Below are positions 1 through 23,100 of a stretch of 64,000 nt of DNA, in pieces. A model generated the notes under the pieces. That model was not told the origin of the DNA and did not search any database. It saw only the letters and a program-made list of their open reading frames with translations. A program made the translations under genes and the position numbers. Location of the stretch: NCBI RefSeq assembly GCF_027596085.1, contig NC_072472.1, forward strand, positions 24,969,032 through 25,033,031. Reading direction: 5' to 3'. Position 1 is the stretch's first letter. Each line of letters begins with the position of its first letter. Source of the DNA: Anoplopoma fimbria. Taxonomy: Eukaryota > Chordata > Actinopteri > Perciformes > Anoplopomatidae.

Positions 1-288
1 ACTTGCGTTTTGACTTCACAAGCCACTATTCCCGAGATATACCATGACTTGTGTTGATTGATAAATGAATTGAACCATTCAGTTATGTTCATTCTGAGTT
101 TCAGTCAGTAAACTCTACTTTGTTAGTAGTAGCTGGTATCTCTCTGTAGAATGATCACAGTATACCCTGTGTGTGCACCGTGTGTACTGCTGTCACTGTG
201 TTTTACCTGGATTCAGTAGTATTGTTATGGAGTCATTATAATGATTTCTGTTGTTAATTAGACCTATTGTTTGTTTTCTCTCTTTCAG

Positions 289-1659
289 TTGTTCACTGGG
301 CTGTTATAAGAGCCATAAAGGTAAATTAGCTTGATCTCAGTGTTTTAGTGATGAAGTTATGTGCTGTTTAGACTGTGATCATACTCCGATGACACATTGC
401 ATTGCTCATCATCCACTAATCCACCATCCAAATTATTTTTGTCCATAGATTCTTGCCTGCCTGTTGAGCAGCCTGCACCTTTTGATCCCAAAGCCACAGA
501 TTCTTTCAACACTGGTATGGTGTTATTTCTCTGATCATCATCTTTGTATAGTGTGTCATTGCCAGTCAGCAAGAGAACAAAACAAATATACCATTATAGG
601 TTGGACTTGGCAACTTGGAGAAAATCGTTGAATCATATCATGATGAAATCATATGAGGATATCATGATCATAATTACTTCATCTAAATTGATAATTATAT
701 ACCAACACAAACTTATCAGACAATCGCAATTGATAAGAAGTCTGCTTCTTCTAATAGCACAGTGTAATGAAACTTTTGTCTTAATCTGATTACTCTTTGT
801 GTGCCTGCATGTAAACATTGTCAGATGGAAATATATATATATATATTTTATAATATATATTTTATAATTGCACTTGAAACTGTTTTGTAAATGTGGCACT
901 TAAGTCCTTATCTTAATAATATATAATATTATATGCAGTACTTTTCATTTGTAAAGTATTTCATTCACACAGGAGTATACAAAATTAGCCTTTACTGTGT
1001 TTCATATAGGCTATTTATTGAATTACTGGAAAACATACTATATTGTGATATATCATTATGAGATATTTGGATAGAATATTATATCTGTCAGCCCTGAGAG
1101 TAGGTAGGTGGTTGGAAATATTTGTTACTTAAATTTGTCACCACAACGAGGATGGCTGTGAGATTAAGTGATTGAAATAGCAGTCAAACCTTTTGTCCTG
1201 AGTGAAAAGCCCTTTTGCTTCCTGTCTTTGCAGAGACGTGGACTGTTGAGGATCTTCTGCATGAAGAGGACATCATTGACAAAGCGCCTCTGGAGAGGCT
1301 CAAGCTATTGGGTATTAATCCAACAGTACCCTTTTGTCTGTACTTTACACTATTGGCAGCAGCATCACATGTCCCTTCATCTAACACTTGTATTCACTAA
1401 TACCACATACATTAAGATTAAAAAAAATAAATAGATGTGGTTATATTTCTCTACAGGTCAGTCAAAAGAGCTACGAGATCTTCTTTGCAACCCTCATCTG
1501 AGACAGTTACTGCGCGCCATCGACCGTGCAGACAGCAAAGACGATGCTATGAAGGCGGCTATGCAGGAGCCTCTGTTTGTTGAATTTTCAGATCGGTGTT
1601 TGAAAATTGTCGAAAATGAAGCGAAATCATCAACATCCAATGAAGCTGAGATTTTGTAA
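289..1659 (+). CDS. znhit3: ZNHIT3, zinc finger HIT-type protein 3 (3' part; gene starts before the window)
   Basis: Four exons are visible: 289-320, 449-514, 1234-1311 and 1457-1659 (stop TAA). Junction phases agree throughout. The first two exons carry the end of the HIT zinc finger: Cys-x3-Cys-x3-His-x3-Cys, read as [10 protein letters not shown] and then DSC across the intron. Later exons give [14 protein letters not shown] and a conserved C-terminus with [13 protein letters not shown] and MQEPLFVEF, which is how I recognise the family. ZNHIT3 is a small nuclear protein that works with NUFIP1 in box C/D snoRNP assembly (family knowledge). The start codon and the first zinc-binding cysteines lie upstream of base 1. 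It is convergent with myo19, as in human 17q12. Confidence 0.93.
905..1093. repeat. Decayed interspersed DNA-transposon-like repeat (copy 1)
   Basis: The segment around CAGGAGTATACAAAA and TTCATATAGGCTATTTATT recurs in diverged form at about 10060-10120 in a myo19 intron. It ends in a GATATATCA/GATATTT-rich stretch followed by CAGCCCT. That arrangement is like the hAT-type miniature elements of fish that end in GCCCAGCCC. The family assignment rests on memory, while the sharing of the two segments is visible. Confidence 0.4.
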
Positions 1660-1793
1660 AATTGTATCATCAGATCATTGTATTTTTGTATAAAGTCTCT
1701 GAACCATTAGCATGTAGTTTAGTTCTTGTATTTTTTGTTGATATATCATACTGTCCTATACCTTGTCATGCTATATTATTTATTTAGTGATTA

Positions 1794-1799
1794 AATAAA
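1794..1799 (+). terminator. znhit3: Candidate polyadenylation signal of znhit3
   Basis: AATAAA lies 135 bases after the znhit3 stop codon, in the sense strand. This is a normal position for a short vertebrate 3' UTR. Cleavage has not been shown. Confidence 0.55.
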
Positions 1800-3304
1800 T
1801 GCTGAAATATTTTCAAACAATATCACTACCCGAGTCAACACTAAAGGCTTCAGTGTGGTTAAAAAAACTTGTGGAACAGCTGATCACATGTAAACAAAAA
1901 TGCATCTATTGTATTTGTATTAACACTGACATTTATTTCAAGACAATTAATCATCATGACAAGTCATTAAATATTAACGTATTTCAAGTTAAACATTAAT
2001 CCCTTGGTACTGGCTGCTGACAAAATGGTATACACATTTCAAATTACAAACTGACAATGACAAATTTGAGTGAACATATAGCTGGAAAAAGGTTAAGAGT
2101 GAGCAAATCAAGATATGAAAGGAATCAACAGCTTTCTGTAGGTAATGCATAGGATAAAAACATGTTAAACATCATGATCAGTTACATGAATAACTTGTAA
2201 CTGTACTTTAAGCAAACAATGTTTTGCATATTCAAATTACAAATATAGCATAACTTGATGGATATAATGGTGTGTGTTCTCATACACAAAACACTAGTGT
2301 TAAAAGACTTTGGTATGTTATACAGTACTTGCATTATTGCTTTGGACTGCAGCAGATTCAAATCGACACAATGTGGTTTCGGCAAATATTTTACAAGTGT
2401 ATATATATATATAAAAAACTATATGCAACAAAAAAGCAGCAATTTGAATAAACCTTTGTTCATCCTTTCCCTGTTTCACATAAGTGGTGTGTCTGCTTGT
2501 TCATGTCCGCTTGTTGCTGTATGTGGGCAGGTCTGTGGTTTTAATGTGCAATATGTGCTTTACATGTGCAATAGTTGCTTAATTACACCCCCCCCCCCCC
2601 CATAAATCACACTCAAAACAGATGTAGGATGTTATGATAGAATCTGCAATAATATCTGCATCCGACCCAAAATAAACCTATAAAAATCACAAATAAATAC
2701 AATACTAACAGCCCATTTGTGATTTGAGTGTAGATTTTAAGAAAGGCACTCGCCAAAGGCCCAATACTTTGATCAATAGTCAGATGTTCCAAAGAAAATG
2801 AGACAAAATCCTGCAGTCCTCTGTGGTAAAGGTGCTATGATTGAATGAATTTCAGTTTTCCAAACAGGGACAAAGGCTCTGCCATGCAGTGACATCATCA
2901 TAACTCAAACCCCATTCAATTATTTAAATGTCTAATCTCAGATGTGGCAGGTCAGTGGTTCAGTGATTTTGAATCAGATCTAAAAAAAAAAAAAATTCCT
3001 CCTGGAGCCTGAAGGTGACTACAGATGATTTATGATGAAGTCAGGTTCACAGCCCAGTGCATTATGTTACCTGACCTGGTAGGTTAAACATTCTTATGCT
3101 AGGGTGTAGGTTTTGCCATTCTTTGCATCCAACTTTGGCATTCTTCAAGAAAACTAACTGATCACTTTTAAACACATTTAACAAAATGACAGCATAGAAA
3201 AAAACAAGTTTGTTCCCTCTGTCAGATTATAGAAGAGCAGATGCTTCGCTGCAATAACACATGTAAATTAAATCCACCTTTAGTGTTCAGCAAAGGGGGA
3301 ATGC
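1800..3304. other. Intergenic or convergent 3' UTR region between znhit3 and myo19
   Basis: No gene is recognised here. The stretch is AT-rich and holds a C homopolymer of about 14 bases at 2587-2600 and a short (TA)n run near 2401. I saw no TTTATT (antisense poly(A) signal) between about 2400 and 3304. The myo19 3' end therefore either uses a variant signal or runs further left, possibly overlapping the znhit3 3' end. Confidence 0.6.
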
Positions 3305-15844
<12,540 letters not shown>

Positions 15845-17044
15845 CGGTTCCACGGCTACAGTCTGTCTCACAGACCCACAGCTAGACAGGAACGTCGCCT
15901 ATGTCTAGTAGTCGTGGTTATTCTGAACTGCCAGCCTGAACCTCAATATGTTCCATTCCTGTCAGACATTCCTTCAGGAGAACTTCCCGTGTGTGCTGCC
16001 TTCCCAACGCTCCCACTGCTCCCAATCTCCCAACCACACACTTGTTCCCGCCCTCTCCCCGCCGCTTCAGGGACCCCTCTGACAAACCAGAGTCCACAGT
16101 CGTCTGAGGATTACACGAGTAAGGGTTCCCTGGAGATCCTCACTTACACTATATAATATATCTTTAAGACAAACATTTCAATGCCACTTCACTGGACTTA
16201 AATGAGGACTTTATATTTCTACGCAAATGTCTATGTTTTCCTGTTATGTATCTAAAAGGCGGGACACTAACATTAATGACCATCGTGTATTTATCAGTTG
16301 CCTGTATATATATATATACACTGAACCAGAGCTCTTTGGCCGTCATAATTATGTTATGTTATATTAAGGTTTGTCTAATAAAGTAGTACTGTTTTCAGAG
16401 GAGACTATTTTTCTCAATTGGTTTATGCTTGGAAGACTCAAGTCCTGGTTGAGTTGGAAGTGTCCAGAAATCCGAGTTGTCCTGAATGCGTCATGAGGCG
16501 GAATACGGAAGCATTGGAGCTCCAATTTACTGCAGGTTAGCACCAGTAAGCAGGTATGCTGTGAAACAGGTATGCTGTGAAACAGGTATGCTGTGAAACA
16601 GGTGTTTTGTGAACCCTCTTTTCCGACGTCTGACAGACACAGACACAGTAAGTACTATTAACTTGACACTGAAATACCTTGGTCACGTATTAAATGTCGC
16701 AGAATAGATCAGAGAACGATGACCATGGTCGGTGCTAGTGCAAATCATCCTGTTTAACAATGTTCTTTTGTATAAAGAACAACAAACAAAGCTTCAGCTT
16801 TCTGTTTTAGCTTTAGCTTTAGCTTTAGCTTTTAGCTTTAGGTGAAAGTAGGCCCATCAAGAGTGGAATAATTGATGCAATTAGGGGACACTTCTTTATA
16901 GCTCTAACTCAGTAAGAGTGCACATAACGTTAGGGCTGTAACCTTATTGTGGGTGCTGCCATAGAGTCCTAAATGTTGTTCAATGTCCCAGTGTCTGTAG
17001 AAAATGTTCATATTTCCATACTAAATGTATTTGAATGTTCACAG
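15845..17044. promoter_or_regulatory. Probable shared promoter region of myo19 (-) and pigw (+), with pigw 5' leader and intron
   Basis: The two genes are head to head, with 1.2 kb between their start codons. The region holds GC-rich patches (CCCGCCCTCTCCCCGCCGC at about 16047) and CpG around 16470-16640. It also holds a TTTAGC tandem run at 16806-16841, and a splice acceptor (TGTTCACAG) ending at 17044, just before the pigw ATG. A non-coding first pigw exon near 16500-16600 is therefore likely. No TATA-based core promoter is obvious. Confidence 0.55.
16551..16613 (+). repeat. Three tandem 16-bp units, each with a splice-donor consensus
   Basis: The unit CAGGTATGCTGTGAAA occurs at 16551, 16567 and 16583, followed by a degenerate fourth (CAGGTGTTTTGTGAA). 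Each unit starts CAG/GTATG, a good match to a 5' splice site. The array lies where the non-coding first exon of pigw should end. Confidence 0.85.
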
Positions 17045-17047
17045 GCC

Positions 17048-18541
17048 ATGTCTCAGAGGGACCTGAAGGAAGCATTTGTCAGTAATCTCAACGGGACCAG
17101 TCTGCAGGAGGTGGCCCTGGGCTCATTCCTCACTCCGCTGTGCCTCATCAGCAGAGGACTGCTCTTGACCCTGTATCATCTGGCCAGGGGGACTCTTCCG
17201 CTGCCACTTCCCCTGATTTCTCACCTGCTTCTAGACTTCTGTGTTCTTATCCTTCCCCTCGTCCTGTCATGCACCGTTCTGAGCAACGATCTTCACCAGG
17301 TCATCCTGAGCCTGGCCTTTGTCACGGCTGGTGTATTTTTCTATCTCTATCGTATCAACCATCATCGCTCTGCTCGGCACCCACAGAACACTGTCAGCAC
17401 CTTCCTTCAGAGTCACGTTCAATTTAACCAGCTACCCTTTGTGACCATCTTTCGAGTCTTTGTGAATGTGAAAACAGCCATCAGCATTCTTGCCGTAGAC
17501 TTTAGTGTCTTCCCAAGGCGATATGCTAAAACTGAAACCTATGGGACAGGGGTTATGGACTTTGGCGTTGGAGCGTACGTCTTTGCAAATGCCCTTGTCT
17601 GTCCGGAAGCACGGGGGAAGAACATCTCCGGATCCAAGATGAATCACATCGCAAAGCAGCTCCTGTCTGTCTGGCCTCTGGTGGTTCTTGGTATGGGAAG
17701 GCTAGTGAGCCTCAAAATGTCTGGCTACCACGAGCATGTGACAGAATATGGCGTCCACTGGAATTTTTTCTTCACACTAGCCATCGTCAGAGTTGTGGCC
17801 TCTGTGCTTTTGGCCGTTTTTCCAGTCAGTTGGTCATGGGTCATTGCCCTTTTGATCAGCGGATTTTATCAGTTCACTCTGGAGACATCAGAGCTGAAGG
17901 CTTTCATTATCCACAACAACGACAGGGAAAAGGGCTTTCTGCATGCTAACAAGGAGGGCATATTCTCTGTAGTGGGCTATGTAGCCATCTACATGGCAGG
18001 AGTTCAGGTTGGACTCTATGTGATGCAACCGAGATCCAACGTTAGACAGTGGTTCAAAACACTTTTTAACCTTTTTTTAGGAAGTTTTGTTCTGTACACT
18101 GCTTTGTTCACATGTCAGGCATTTGTGGAGCCAGTGTCTCGCCGCTTAGCTAATTTACCTTTCTTCCTCTGGAGTGTTGCTCAGTCTATGTTTTTTATGT
18201 CCTGCCTTGGTATGGCTGATATGTTTTTACTGTTTTCCAAAAGAACATCAGGCTGTCACCTTGTACCCTCATCTTGGAATCCGCACAAAAAAGAACAAGA
18301 CTTAGTCTCAGACAAAAAGACAGGCGAGGTAGAAAGACACTGTCTTGTTCAAGCTGTCAGCAGGAATCAGTTGTTGTTTTTTCTGCTTGCAAATGTCTTT
18401 ACAGGATTGACCAACTCAATAGTGGACACACTTGTTTGCAGCAACTCATTTTCTCTGTGTGTTTTGATGTCGTACATGTTCGTGAATTGCTTTGTAATAA
18501 GTGTTTTACATCATTACGGAATTACAGTGAAATTCTGGTAA
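17048..18541 (+). CDS. pigw: PIGW, GPI-anchor biosynthesis inositol acyltransferase
   Basis: One uninterrupted coding exon of 498 codons including stop (497 aa; human 504). The start MSQRDLKEAFVSNLNGTS matches the conserved PIGW N-terminus and follows a splice acceptor at 17044 by three bases. The frame is also open upstream to an ATG at 16973, but that lies in the intron. Conserved blocks include AVDFSVFPRRYAKTE, GTGVMDFGVGAYVF and TEYGVHWNFFFT. The protein is rich in hydrophobic segments, consistent with a multi-pass ER membrane enzyme. PIGW transfers an acyl chain to the inositol of GlcN-PI in GPI synthesis (family knowledge). The intronless coding region is usual for this gene. Confidence 0.97.
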   Translation: MSQRDLKEAFVSNLNGTSLQEVALGSFLTPLCLISRGLLLTLYHLARGTLPLPLPLISHLLLDFCVLILPLVLSCTVLSNDLHQVILSLAFVTAGVFFYLYRINHHRSARHPQNTVSTFLQSHVQFNQLPFVTIFRVFVNVKTAISILAVDFSVFPRRYAKTETYGTGVMDFGVGAYVFANALVCPEARGKNISGSKMNHIAKQLLSVWPLVVLGMGRLVSLKMSGYHEHVTEYGVHWNFFFTLAIVRVVASVLLAVFPVSWSWVIALLISGFYQFTLETSELKAFIIHNNDREKGFLHANKEGIFSVVGYVAIYMAGVQVGLYVMQPRSNVRQWFKTLFNLFLGSFVLYTALFTCQAFVEPVSRRLANLPFFLWSVAQSMFFMSCLGMADMFLLFSKRTSGCHLVPSSWNPHKKEQDLVSDKKTGEVERHCLVQAVSRNQLLFFLLANVFTGLTNSIVDTLVCSNSFSLCVLMSYMFVNCFVISVLHHYGITVKFW

Positions 18542-18550
18542 AATTGCATT

Positions 18551-18649
18551 AATAAAACTACAAGGTTCATTTGGGTATTTTGAAGATTTTTGTGGGTCTG
18601 GAGTCAAATTCTGAAAACTGACTATATTGTGTTTATTTATGCAAATAAA
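18551..18649 (+). terminator. pigw: Two candidate polyadenylation signals of pigw
   Basis: AATAAA occurs at 18551-18556, only 10 bases after the stop codon, and again at 18644-18649. The second is the more usual distance. Both are in the sense strand. Confidence 0.55.
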
Positions 18650-18952
18650 TGTTTTTCTTGATAAAATGCTGTGTCCAGATAAGTGAAGACTTGGACTACA
18701 ATATACTGTTAAGCCAAACACGGAGTGTTCTCACTGTAAATTATTTTCATTTGTCTTTGTGTATTTAAAAACTGTTTGTTGTTGCTAAAAAAAACCCTCG
18801 CATTCTGCTTATATGGGATTGGCCTGCGGCAGAAGTGACATCAGATATACTAGGATTTTAAGACTTCGTAAAAGGGAAAACTCCATTTCAAATGATGCTG
18901 CAATATATTTACATATCTAACATTTTAAATAAAAGGGCATGGGTTAAAATCT

Positions 18953-18988
18953 TATATGTATATATATGTATGTATATATATATGTATG

Positions 18989-19021
<33 letters not shown>

Positions 19022-19048
19022 GTATATATATATGTGTATATATGTATG

Positions 19049-19079
<31 letters not shown>

Positions 19080-19130
19080 ATATATATATATATATATATG
19101 TGTATATATATATATATATATATGTGTATA

Positions 19131-19163
<33 letters not shown>

Positions 19164-19188
19164 ATATATATATGTATATGTATATATA
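18953..19188. repeat. (TA)n / (GTAT)n compound microsatellite
   Basis: About 235 bp of TA repeats mixed with GTAT tetranucleotides, ending in a GTAT run at 19138-19160. It lies between pigw and ggnbp2. The apparent reading frames of alternating Tyr/Ile are simply the translation of the repeat. Confidence 0.95.
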
Positions 19189-20083
19189 ACTGTTTAATAC
19201 AAAGAAACAATCAAGTAAAAAATAAAAAAGTGGAATTCCTTAAGGCTCACTCATTTATTTTAAAGCCGCTTTAATTGTCTGAATGTAAAATATTTCTTTC
19301 ACAATATATAATAATATCAATAAAGGAATATAATAATATCAGTAACGCGCCCCCTACAGGCCACACGCATCACAACACCCGCTACGACGCACAGGTCAAA
19401 GGTCAAATCAGTCATGAAGGTTCCGCCACCGTAGCAGCCTCACACTGTCGCACTTGTTTATTATTTTTAAGGGGAACTTTCAGAAGCGGGTAAGTGAACA
19501 CAATGACTCCTCTTATTCAGATGTCAGGTGACAGAGTGGTCAGTAGTAGCATCGTTAGCAGGAGAAGCTAACGGAAGTCACAGTTGCTAAATAGCTCAAC
19601 TTTATGTTAGCCGTGTTCAGCTCGCTAGCGTTAGCTGTGCAGGGCAGCGATGCTAACAAGTAAGTTAGCAAAGTCTGCTGGCATCGACAGGGCGTAGACA
19701 AACCACACCACCACTGCGGTAACATGTGTTAATGTATTACTGTATTACTGAGGTCAGTGTAGAGTAAAGACACTGACCGGCTTCCTCACTTTATATAACT
19801 GAACTGGCAAATAATACAAGCTAGCAGGCTAGCGTCCAGGTGTTAGCAGGCTAGCGTCCAGGTGTTAGCCGCCGGTTACTGCTCTTTAATGTCAACATGT
19901 ATCGTTACTTCAACAGTATTCACAGCGTTACATCTGTGAATGTTCTGCTTTCTGAACCATCTCTTAATGCCTTTAGTCTGTACAGTAGCCAATGACAAGG
20001 TGCTGTTGCAGTTAGCCCTCGATGACCTGCAGTAGATTAGCATTAGCTTAGTGTGATCAGTGGTCTCTGGTGTGTCTCCTCAG
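19189..20083 (+). promoter_or_regulatory. ggnbp2: Putative ggnbp2 promoter, non-coding first exon and intron 1
   Basis: A plausible non-coding first exon ends at 19489 with the donor CGG/GTAAGTG. The acceptor at 20083 (CTCCTCAG) opens the exon with the start codon. The region is richer in CpG than its surroundings. Between 19550 and 20050 there are at least seven GTTAGC hexamers and a 22-bp tandem duplication (19823-19866, unit containing GGCTAGCGTCCAGG). The transcription start is not shown. Confidence 0.5.
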
Positions 20084-20114
20084 GCGAGCTTCTCACAGCC
20101 GGACGGGAGAGGTG

Positions 20115-23100
20115 ATGGCACGACTGGTGGCAGTTTGCAGAGAAGGGGAAGAGGACTACCCGTTCCTCTCCAGACAGATCCCCCTGTATATCGATGATAG
20201 TCTCACGGTCAGTAAGCCTTCCCACATGCATGACCACAAGGATTATGTCTTTGAAGCCCACAGGCGTAAGGTGGCTAACTCAATCATAAGCCATGTGCTT
20301 GCACTCAACTGATTCAATGTCCATAAGTAAGCTTAGTTATGACCAAGCACTGATCATTCTCAAAATGTAAAGTCCCCACCTGTTTTAGGGACACTCTGTT
20401 TGCTAACCTTCTGCACAATCTATTAGACAACTGAATAAAGAAACTTAAGGCTTAGACGAATGAGATGACAGGCTTTAAGCAATGCCATCTCAAAGTGTTA
20501 AACCAGTGTATGTTTCAAGTAAATAATAGATATCTGCCAGAAAAAGAGTTATTCTCTGAGAATGTACATGTTGTACATTAGCTGTTTATATGTTGTTTCT
20601 TGTCATCAGATGGTGATGGAATTTTCTGATAGTATCATGGATGTTGAGAGCCAAGACATAAACGCGTCTCATTCTAAACAATTTTCCGAGGTGAGTAGTT
20701 TTAATTTTCCCTGCACTGGAGCTGATAAGTGTGTAGTTTGTCTTCATGTGACCTGTCAATCAACAACGTGGTAACAGACGGATGATTCCTTGGCCTTTAG
20801 TACCACTCCAAGCTGAAGCAGCAGGACTTGAACATCGCCATGATGGTGACATCCCGAGAGGTGTACAGTGCATTATCTCAGCTGGTGCCGTGCGTGGGCT
20901 GCAGACGAAGTGTGGAGCGCCTCTTCTCGCATTTAGTGGAATCAGGGAATCCGGCCCTGGAGCCCCTCACAGTGAAACCCACAGGCATGCTCTCTGTCAC
21001 CAAAGCCTGTTTAGCAGACGTAAAGAAGCTCTACACCCTCTTCTACGTCCACGGGTAAGATGCAAAAAAGTTTCTTTCATTTTCACTGCCAAATCGATGA
21101 TACCATGTATAGAAAGAGAATAGCCAAAACTAACAGTTTTCATTGAATATAAGCAAGTGCTTTTGTGGAAAAACAGAGAGAACAAAAAATATTATGTCAA
21201 ACTATGCACATACTGAGTTATCTTAGGTACTGATGCACTGTATGATTTTATTCTTAATTTGTGTCAGACGTAGCAAATGGACAACTACTTTTTTTAATAA
21301 CTGTTGGAAACAAGTCAGGGATATCATTAAAAGTGGATTTTTTTTCCTTCTTTTTTTTTTACAGGTCAAAGTTGAATGAAATGATTGACGCCATTCCAAA
21401 AAGTAAAAAGAACAAACGCTGCCTGTTACACTCCTTAGATACACACAAACCTAAACCCTTGGGGTGAGTAATATTCATTTTTTATCTGTATCAGTTGTTA
21501 CTTTCTCTGAAAACATTCAGGATGTTAGTGTAAAGAGGCTATATCTGAGAAGTGGAATAGTAACCCTTCCCAGCAGGCATGACCAGTGTGTTTCAGTTGT
21601 TTCTAGCCAACCGTAGTAAAGTTGGCACAAAGAGAGTTGTATGTTTTAAGTATTAAACTAGAAAACAACTTGTGCATCGCAAGCCTTCAGAATGTCTCAG
21701 TTTTAGGCCAGTCATCACTGTGTACCATTAGATGTTTTCTTTTTTCCCCCCTTGATAGTTAATATATATACAAACATACAAACATTAGTTGCAGGTTTAA
21801 GAGATGATGACTGTGCATTGTGATGGCATTGCTATAATAGTTGTATGTTTCTCTACAGGGGAAGCTGGATGGATGTGTGGGAGCTGATGTCTCAGGAGTG
21901 CAGGGATGAGGTGGTCCTCATCGATAGCGCTTGTCTCTTAGAGACACTGGAGACCTACTTGCGTAAACACAGGTGATGTGTGACTATCATAGCCTTTATT
22001 TTCAAAATGCTGTTTGAGGTTGGGAAAGAACCACATTGACTGTGTAGTATTTTCTTGTCTGCAGATTTTGCACCGACTGCAAGAATAAAGTGCTGAGGGC
22101 GTACAACATCCTGGTGGGGGAGTTGGACTGCAGTAAAGAGAAGGGGTATTGCGCTGCCTTGTATGAGGGACTATGCTGTTGCCCCCATGAACGCCACATC
22201 CATGTGTGCTGTGAAACTGACTTCATCGCTCACCTCCTGGGTCGGGCCGAGCCTGAGTTTGCAGGAGGCTATGAGTAAGTTAAGGTTCATACAGTAAATA
22301 CTAGAGAGGTCACTTTCACCATTAAGCAAGTCATTCTCATTTGAGGCATTTTCTGCCATGCCATGTTCCTTTTAATGTATTTATACATACAGTTGATGAT
22401 ATTGCATTTTTAAAGACGCAGAGAGCGGCATGCCAAGACCATTGACATTGCACAAGAAGAAGTCCTGACCTGTCTGGGTATTCACCTGTATGAGCGGCTG
22501 CACAGGATCTGGCAGAAACTACGGGCAGAGGAGCAGACCTGGCAGATATTGTTCCACTTGGGAATTGATGCCCTACGCAAAAGTTTTGAGGTACTTCAAA
22601 GTTTGTTTATGGTATATATTCAGAGTGATCCATCGGAAGATAGATGTATTATGCCTGTGTGATAATGTATTTCTAATCTGCTCCCAGATGGCCGTGGAGA
22701 AGATGCAGGGGATCAGTCGGCTAGAGCAGTTTGTAGAGGAGCTGTCTGAGGAGGAGAGGGCCAAAGAGCTGAAGCAGGAGAAAAAGAGGCAAAAGCGAAA
22801 AAATCGTCGCAAAAACAAGTGTGGCTTTGACATATCTGAACAGGAGGGAGAAGACAAGGAGAAAAATCTGGTTGAGGTACATGTGGGACATGAAGCTCTC
22901 CTTGCACATAACTGTTTTTATCAGAAGCTGCACATCTGTTTGCCTGTATTTATTAAAGTCTGTCCCATTTGGTGTGTTGCAGGGTTCTCTTGAGTCTGTG
23001 GATGGCACTTGCAAGGTCTGTGGTAGCCACGATGAGGAGGAGGAGGAGGAAGAGGAGGAGGAGGCGGGGGAGGCCAGGTCTGATCAGAGCATCGCCGCCA

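Noticed and set aside
16973..17047. Upstream in-frame ATG giving PIGW 25 extra residues
   Set aside because: A splice acceptor ends at 17044, three bases before MSQRD, and the conserved protein starts there. The extension would need a retained intron.
18892..19274. Tyr/Ile-rich open frames between pigw and ggnbp2
   Set aside because: They translate a (TA)n/(GTAT)n microsatellite.
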